Of a stretch of 61,780 bases of DNA, positions 58,930 to 61,780 are shown piece by piece (position 1 is the stretch's first letter; every line of letters starts with the position of its first letter). The notes under the pieces are model-generated. The model had not been told where the DNA came from. It made no database searches and saw only the letters and a program-made list of their open reading frames with translations. The stretch comes from Haplomitrium mnioides. Lineage: Eukaryota; Marchantiophyta; Haplomitriopsida; Calobryales. The position numbers were made by a program, and so were the translations under genes. Location of the stretch: the NCBI GenBank assembly GCA_049999725.1, contig JBNGIS010035738.1:1-61780 (forward strand). The letters are read 5' to 3'.

Positions 58930-59850
58930 GTACCTACGAGGAGTTGGGATATTTTTGGGTGAAGCGCATATAAAGTTTGTTGTAGACACAATACTGGTGG
59001 CAATGCATGAGTTCCAATGTGCAGCAGTGGGTTGCGAAGTGTGTGGTGTGTGATAGAGTTTGAGCATGATTTAATACTCCCACTTCTCAATTACAACCAC
59101 AACTTATCATGGGTTTGGGACATCGTTGGAGTTTAGATTTTTGTAGGTCTCTTGTCTTTGACCTAACAACACAATAGGTATGTGTTGGTGATGGTGGAGC
59201 GTTTCTCCAAGTGGATTGAGTTGGTTGCTTTTACAGATAAGACCATCAGAGGAGTGATTGTCACTTTCTTAGATCGAGTTCTTAGTCATTTTGGAGCATT
59301 TGGTGAATTGTTGGTAGATAAAGGTACGGAATTTCGAAGTGAGTTTGAAATTTTGTGTGAGCAAGCTCTCATTGATCACCGTACTAAGTCTAGAGATCAT
59401 CTTGAGGCAAATCAGTTGGATGAGTGAGTGGTTCAGATGGTGAAGAGGGCATTGCGCAAGTATAGCTTGCAAGCTAGTCACCATAGGGATTGGGATCTGA
59501 ATCACAATGGTTTGCTATGGGTTATAGATTTAGTACGTAGGCATCTTTTTCACCTTGTTTTTTATTATATGGGAGGGAACCTGATTTACCCTCTTCTATT
59601 CGAGAAGATGCCACTATGGTTGTGGATCTAGGTGATTCAGATGTTTGGGTGCAAGTATGTTCAAAGAGAGCTCGAATTTTTTGAGAGAGTTATGCCCATG
59701 GCGTTTGACAACCTTGCCATTGCTCAACATTGTGATACTTTACGATGTGCTACCATACAAGGAGGTGGATATCGCACTAGGATTTGAAGGCTTCATTCTA
59801 GTAACTATGTGTATTTGCAGCAGATAATACCTTTGACACTTGATGTCATT
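58930..59850 (+). pseudogene. Element E integrase
   Basis: The zinc-binding end reads YEELGYFWVKRI, TQYWWQCMSSNVQQWVAKC and VVCDRV (the paired Cys are kept; the His pair is damaged). Core: LGHRWSLDF (first D), RYVLVMVERFSKWIELVAFT, LLVDKGTEFRSEF (second D), DHRTKSRDHLEANQLDE (E), then VKRALRKY. The C-terminal part continues in shifted frames (FERVMPMAFDNLAIAQHCDT, VYLQQIIPLTLDV). This is a Ty3/gypsy D,D35E integrase; stops at 59061, 59175 and 59425 disable it. Confidence 0.85.
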
Positions 59851-60150
59851 AATGGGTGCCAGATTTTGCGTGTACGTGAGGTACTGCCTTTGGGAGTTAT
59901 GCAGCTAGAGGGACTTGGTGGTATGGTTTGGAAGGATCATGTGCACAATTGTGCACCTTGTCACCTTCCAAACATCGACAACACTATGGAACTTAGTGTG
60001 GGACGAGTTCTTGCAGGGTTGAAGTGTATGTTTTGTGGTTCTCCTAAGAGAGAAACCACTATGTTGATTTAGGACAGGTGTTCTAGAGGATGGCATATGT
60101 CATCTTTGATGCATTCATTAGTTACTATTTGTCAGCAAGGTGTAAAGGTA
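59851..60150 (+). pseudogene. Element E integrase C-terminus with PHD finger
   Basis: VREVLPLGVMQLEGLGGMVW then KDHVHNCAPCHLPNIDNTME closes the integrase. The following GLKCMFCGSPKRETTMLI, a stop in place of the expected Cys, and DRCSRGWHM form a C4HC3 PHD-finger layout (C..C...CD.C..GWH..C), with one Cys lost to TAG and another to Ser. PHD fingers read histone tails. On a gypsy integrase this would suit chromatin-directed integration, as chromodomains do in chromoviruses. Confidence 0.68.
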
Positions 60151-60441
60151 CTTCATGTAATATTTTCAAAAAATTTTAAAAATTAACTGAGAAGCCATGC
60201 AGGTTAGATGTTTTGGGAAAAAAAGGCTTCCAATGTACATAAAAAGGGGTTAAGACAGGCTTGGAGAGAAGGGGAGGATTGAGGTCACACGTCATGGAAA
60301 TAATATACTCGAATGCAGTGTTAAGTTGGATCAGGATAAGTTTACTTCAGAAGTCTGATGGAGAAATAAAAATATAAAAAGTAATAAAACTAACCTAATT
60401 GTTGAGGGCCAAGCCAAGCCCACTAATTTCCTAACTATCTA

Positions 60442-60541
60442 NNNNNNNNNNNNNNNNNNNNNNNNNNNNNNNNNNNNNNNNNNNNNNNNNNNNNNNNNNN
60501 NNNNNNNNNNNNNNNNNNNNNNNNNNNNNNNNNNNNNNNNN
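60442..60541. other. Assembly gap (100 N)
   Basis: Exactly 100 N, a conventional scaffold gap of unknown true size. Open frames that run into it are artefacts. Confidence 0.98.
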
Positions 60542-61161
60542 CTCTCGAAAGAACGAAGGAGTGGGAGATTTATATATGACATCGACCGTCTGGGGAAAAA
60601 CTTATGGGATATTGGGAGGGCACCTTCTGCTCGGATCAAGACCACGAATCAAGGATTTTGCAGGCTGGAAGAATCGCGCGCATGGGAGAAAGGGGCACTT
60701 CAGGCTGAGGAGCGGGTTGGATCGATCAGCACAACTCAATTCGACGGGATCAATCAGCCACATTCGAACAACCAAAGGGATTGCGAAGGGAGTGAACATG
60801 TAGGAGAGATCAAGGAATTCGCCAGAGGAGAGAAATTGTGAGCAAGAGGGAAAATTGAAGCACGAAGGTCAGAGGAGAGCAAAATCGAGTGTCTCGAGGG
60901 GAGCATTGGACCGCCCAAGAGAGGCTGGCATTCCCACAGAAGTCGTGGATGAGGAGGAAATTGGATGGTAAGGAGAGAGGAAAGGAATTGAAAAGGCCAT
61001 GGCAGTTGGATTCGGAAGGCGCAAGGGGGAGATGAGTTGATTGTCAAAGGAAGGGTCGAGCCAGGATGGAATTGCAGGGAGGTTTTACCAGGGAATCAAA
61101 TCGCGCAAATCGTAGTAGCAGAGTTGAATCACGAATGGGAGCCGGTGTCGCAGGGAGACTA

Positions 61162-61261
61162 NNNNNNNNNNNNNNNNNNNNNNNNNNNNNNNNNNNNNNN
61201 NNNNNNNNNNNNNNNNNNNNNNNNNNNNNNNNNNNNNNNNNNNNNNNNNNNNNNNNNNNNN
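61162..61261. other. Assembly gap (100 N)
   Basis: A second run of exactly 100 N inside D2, probably where repeats prevented joining. Confidence 0.98.
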
Positions 61262-61780
61262 AGAATTTCACGCAAATGGAGGAGGAGTCGAATAGAACCA
61301 ACATTGAAGGTTGGATTGATCAGAGATGGAATCGTCATAAGAATCGACAGGAAGATGGAATGGGCTTGCATGGGGCCATGGGACGGAATCGTAGGGGCCA
61401 AGAGGATCCAGTCGCCTCAAGAAATTACGCAGGCTGAGAGGAGGAGGTTGAATTGCAATGCAGGCGTGCAGGGGATGGCGGAGCTATGAGGGATCAAGGA
61501 GGGAACTACTTGCGGAAGAAGAATTTCCCTTGCGGCCTTGAAGAAAAATTGGCAGAAGGCGCTTGCGAAGAATTTAAGTTGAAAATCTATGCGCGGAAGG
61601 ATGATTTGAGGGGAATCGAGTCCGGGGTCCGTGGGTCTGATCTGAAGAATGGAGTGGAAATCCGCCTTCCTAAGTGGGGAGACCACTTTAAATGGTTCCG
61701 ATCTGTCTTCCGATGTGGGGAGGACTGGTTAAGGGGGATTTCGAAGCGGGTTAAGTAATCGGACAGAAAGGTGATTTATC

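Larger units (their letters stand above)
60160..61780 (+). mobile_element. D-family element D2, 5' part (truncated by window end)
   Basis: CTAACCTAATTGTTGAGGGC (about 60391-60410) parallels CTAATCTAAGTATTGAGGGC of D1. CTCTCGAAAG[AG]A and ACTTATGGGA recur in both. The hairpin modules reappear at 61655-61740 (TTCCTAAGTGGGGAGACCAC, TTTAAATGGTTCCGATC), and the window ends in the first unit of the 48-50-bp array. Two assembly gaps interrupt it. Confidence 0.65.

Noticed and set aside
60439-61489. Open frames crossing the N runs
   Set aside because: Translation through N is meaningless, and the flanking sequence is D-family noncoding repeat.
1-61780. tRNA, rRNA or snRNA genes
   Set aside because: Scanned for TTCGA-type T-loops and paired acceptor stems. 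The few GTTCGAA words lie in transposon code (for example near 39791) and lack tRNA context.

Overview
This window is nuclear DNA of a land plant. Three things point there: spliced genes with short GT-AG introns, plant-type LTR retrotransposons with initiator-methionine-tRNA primer sites, and a plant class-3 lipase relic. A Penelope-like element, and a Ty3/gypsy element carrying DNA-methyltransferase and PHD-finger pieces, make a large-genome non-flowering plant (fern, lycophyte, moss or gymnosperm) my best guess, but the sequence alone does not fix the species. Two 100-base N runs show it is a draft scaffold.

Layout. (1) 1-310 is a 62-bp minisatellite. (2) 745-6290 (+) is an apparently intact nine-exon gene for tRNA-dihydrouridine synthase 3, about 734 residues, with two CCCH zinc fingers and a Dus TIM barrel. 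(3) 7621-13113 is a decayed Ty1/copia element on the minus strand, with matching 5-bp target duplications; it splits an older repeat whose unsplit sister copy lies at 14382-14640. (4) A phospholipase A1-like (lipase class 3) pseudogene on the minus strand is cut in two (23807-23985 and 15370-15961) by a nested chromovirus complex at 15962-23806. (5) 25352-26494 (+) is a small spliced gene of the conserved CHP02058/Lin0512 family. It is followed within about 110 bp by a 5'-truncated Penelope-like retroelement and a 661-bp tandem duplication (26600-28970), then a roughly 185-bp satellite (29850-30425).

(6) From about 30.4 kb to 60.15 kb the window reads best as one old, large Ty3/gypsy element ('E') broken by later insertions. 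Chromovirus B (31189-40260) carries its own 4.2-kb insertion, D0 (33681-37859). Chromovirus C occupies 41041-46172. A D-family element, D1, occupies roughly 49.4-57.8 kb. What remains of E is a gag with zinc knuckles, a retropepsin segment lying partly inverted, a cytosine-C5-methyltransferase N-terminal motif, an integrase, and a C-terminal PHD finger. Its RT and RNase H are deleted. A second D-family copy (D2) runs off the right end.

Two genes look functional: DUS3 and the CHP02058-family gene. The rest is a layered record of retrotransposition. At least six insertions can be ordered from nesting, and four are confirmed by exact 5-bp target duplications or near-matches. Stops in the dead copies are often TGA/TAG where CGA/CAG/TGG is expected, which fits loss of methylated cytosines.
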